Assembly: GCA_030247855.1 (NCBI GenBank)
Contig: JAPDRN010000044.1
Coordinates: 124,001-188,000, forward strand
Direction: 5' to 3'
DNA: 64,000 nucleotides
Source of the DNA: Knufia peltigerae
Taxonomy: Eukaryota > Ascomycota > Eurotiomycetes > Chaetothyriales > Trichomeriaceae
Every line of letters starts with the position of its first letter. Positions within the stretch are counted from its first letter, which is position 1. A program made the translations under genes and the position numbers. Below, in pieces: positions 62,141 through 64,000 of this stretch. The notes below the pieces were generated by a model. It searched no databases. It had not been told where the DNA came from and saw only the letters and a list, made by a program, of their open reading frames with translations.

Positions 62141-64000
62141 TTATCCAACTTTCCCTTCATTCTCCTTGCGCCACTGGGCACCTTTCGCCCTCATCCACCA
62201 AATGACCAAAGTCCCCGTGCTAACAAGGATTGCCAACCCTGTGAACATCCATCCTGTCCCTTCGGCGTGGATCAACGGATCCCCCAGAATAGTGCCAATG
62301 CACGAGAAGATATTGCGGAGGAAGTTGGCCACTGCGACGCCATTACTAGGCTTGCGAGGGATGAACTCGGTCAGCATCGTAACAGCCAGGCCGAAGATGA
62401 GCATTGCAGAAAGGCCAAAGATCAAAGATGCCAGTAACTGTAGGAATCGATCGTCAGATTTGGTCTTTCAATAGGAAGAAGACAACAAGACATCGTACCG
62501 GTACTACCCAGAAAACCCCCTGGTCGACGCTCCAGCCATACCAAAGCAATGCTACAGGAAAGGCAATGGCAGCTATCCAAGCATTCTCCATCATACGATC
62601 TTCAGGTCGCAAGACCAACTTGCCGCTTTCGTCATACCTCTTCTTTCTCTTTGCTTGTCTCGCCATAACATAATCGGCCCATCTTCCAGCAAACAGGGCC
62701 GATACCATAAACCCAACGCCAGCTGGGATATATGTCAGACCAACCTGGGACACCGAGAAATTGTAAGGAGACTTGGCAAAGGCTTCTTGCATAGAAATAT
62801 TGACAATGTACAACGTGCCGAATGCGAGGGAAGCCCAGTAGGCGGTAAAGAGGATTGGAAGGTGGCGAAGCAGCATGACCATCTTCAGTGGGTCGAACAG
62901 TACCTGGCGAGACAGGCGAAGGAATCGTTTCGTTCGGAAGCGGGTTCGTGAGACGATTGGTATCGTGTCTCGCTCCGAAGCAACCTCAGCTTGAGGATCG
63001 TCGTGCATCTTGACTGTTTCGGGCAGTGCAAAGGTAAGGAACACGAGACTAATTCCACCATAGATGACGAGGAACCACTGCGTGCTCCTCCAGCCCCAAC
63101 GCGCAGCCAGGAGCCTGGATTTATCAACGTCAGCATTTAATACCTCCAATGTCAACAGGCATAAGCAGATGACCATAGGAGAGCTCTTCAACCATCTCAT
63201 GACTTACCCTCCAATTATAGGAGCCAGGAGCGGGCCACATAGGGGCCCTAGATAGAAACGACCCATGGCCTTGCCTCTTTCGAAAGGTTCCCAGATGTCG
63301 GCCAAGGTACCAGCCCCGACTGCCTGAACCGATGCACCAGCACCACCAGAGAGCATACGCATCGCAACAAATACGCCAATCGACTTGGCTGTGGCCGAAA
63401 GTATGGCGAAGAGGACAAAAAAGAACAATGAAACCAGATAGGTTGTCCGGCGTCCGGCTGTTTCGCTCAAGGTCGACCACCAGAGTGGGCAAAACGAAAT
63501 GCTGAGCATGTACAGAGCGACGGAGAGGTTGGTCACCGTGGGACTGGCATGGAGGTCCCGAGCTGTCTCTGCCAGGGCAGCTAGCAAAGAAAGTCAGCAA
63601 CTGAGTCAAGAATGGTGTCTGGATTCCTCCGATGTGTGCTCACGATAAATGATGGCGCTCCCAAGCGAGGTGGCAGCCGCAGCAAAAGCCACCACGAACG
63701 TGATGAACCATTTTCTGCTCTTTGAATAGAGATATGGGTTTCGGACTTCGGCAAGAACCGTTACAGTGGCGAAGAGACCTCTTCTGGACCCCCGAGGAAC
63801 TATGAGGGACTGCGCGTCTGTCTCTGAGCCAGACTCCACGTCGATATGAGGAATGTTCGTGGCCTGGGGCGGTATGGTGGAAGGTGTATCCTGCACATCC
63901 GTCCTTGTTTGCTTCTCCAGCACCGCAGGTAATGGTGATATCCGGCATTTCTCGTCATCGCTGCCACTGGCATCTTTTCTGGGCTGGGAAGAAGGCCCGT
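62141..64000 (-). CDS. MFS transporter, DHA1 polyamine/drug type (5' partial)
   Basis: The exons on the minus strand are 64000-63644 (open at the window edge), 63580-63208, 63114-62499 and 62437-62141, giving 546 visible residues; the ATG lies beyond the right edge. A long acidic, Ser/Pro-rich N-terminal tail precedes KWFITFVVAFAAAATSLGSAI. The DHA1 marks follow: YPALAETARDLHASPTVTNLSVALYM across intron 1, GRR in loop 2-3, FYLGPLCGPLLAPIIGG before intron 2 and LPETV after segment 6. This branch contains polyamine (Tpo1), caffeine-resistance and drug exporters. Which of these it transports is not readable. All three joins keep frame. Confidence 0.9.

Noticed and set aside
1..64000. tRNA genes, CRISPR arrays, intact transposons or LTRs
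   Set aside because: I looked for B-box-like motifs, regularly spaced repeats, transposase motifs and terminal repeats and saw none that held up; a tRNAscan or RepeatMasker run would be decisive.

Overview
The window is nuclear DNA of a filamentous ascomycete (Pezizomycotina). About two thirds of the genes carry short introns (roughly 50-75 bp) with GT...AG ends and CTAAC/CTGAC-like branch sites. The gene families are typically fungal: Zn2Cys6 regulators, a bZIP-DUF3425 regulator, a TRI12-type efflux pump, a HET-domain protein and a Vrg4-type nucleotide-sugar carrier. The class is probably Eurotiomycetes, and the wealth of sugar and drug transporters recalls Chaetothyriales or Aspergillus relatives, but that is a guess. 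I find 27 protein genes (the first and last cut by the window edges) and one decayed gene. All exon joins were worked out by hand so that reading frame and protein homology continue across each junction. I recognised no tRNA, rRNA, CRISPR array or intact transposon.

Region 1 (1-22 kb) looks like an accessory metabolic neighbourhood. It holds a partial cystathionine gamma-synthase-like enzyme, a dead old-yellow-enzyme gene, a cytochrome P450, a secreted PAF-acetylhydrolase-like esterase, a Zn2Cys6 regulator, a TRI12 efflux pump, a double-ABM-domain protein, a divergent homogentisate 1,2-dioxygenase, a bZIP-DUF3425 regulator, a SnoaL-like protein, a sugar transporter and a single-exon fused LeuC-LeuD-like dehydratase. 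Oxygenases, two regulators, efflux and uptake transporters together suggest an aromatic or specialised-metabolite pathway. No PKS, NRPS or terpene synthase lies in the window, and the usual fumarylacetoacetase and maleylacetoacetate isomerase partners of homogentisate dioxygenase are absent.

Region 2 (22-50 kb) is dominated by nutrient uptake and carbohydrate or wall functions: an AAAP amino-acid permease, a HET protein, a monocarboxylate-type MFS, an alpha-glucoside-type MFS with a compact CreA-site cluster upstream, a GH16 wall enzyme divergent from a membrane GT2 synthase, a hexose-type MFS divergent from a GH31 alpha-xylosidase, a DAL5-type MFS with an apparently broken splice donor, and a GDP-mannose transporter.

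Region 3 (50-64 kb) looks like a nitrogen-scavenging block: a Zn2Cys6 regulator, an amidase and a DUR3-type urea transporter divergent from it across a promoter with eleven GATA-factor sites, then a TauD/clavaminate-synthase-like dioxygenase, an UNC93-like MFS and a partial DHA1-type MFS. Eleven of the 27 genes encode transporters (eight MFS, one AAAP, one SSS, one nucleotide-sugar carrier).
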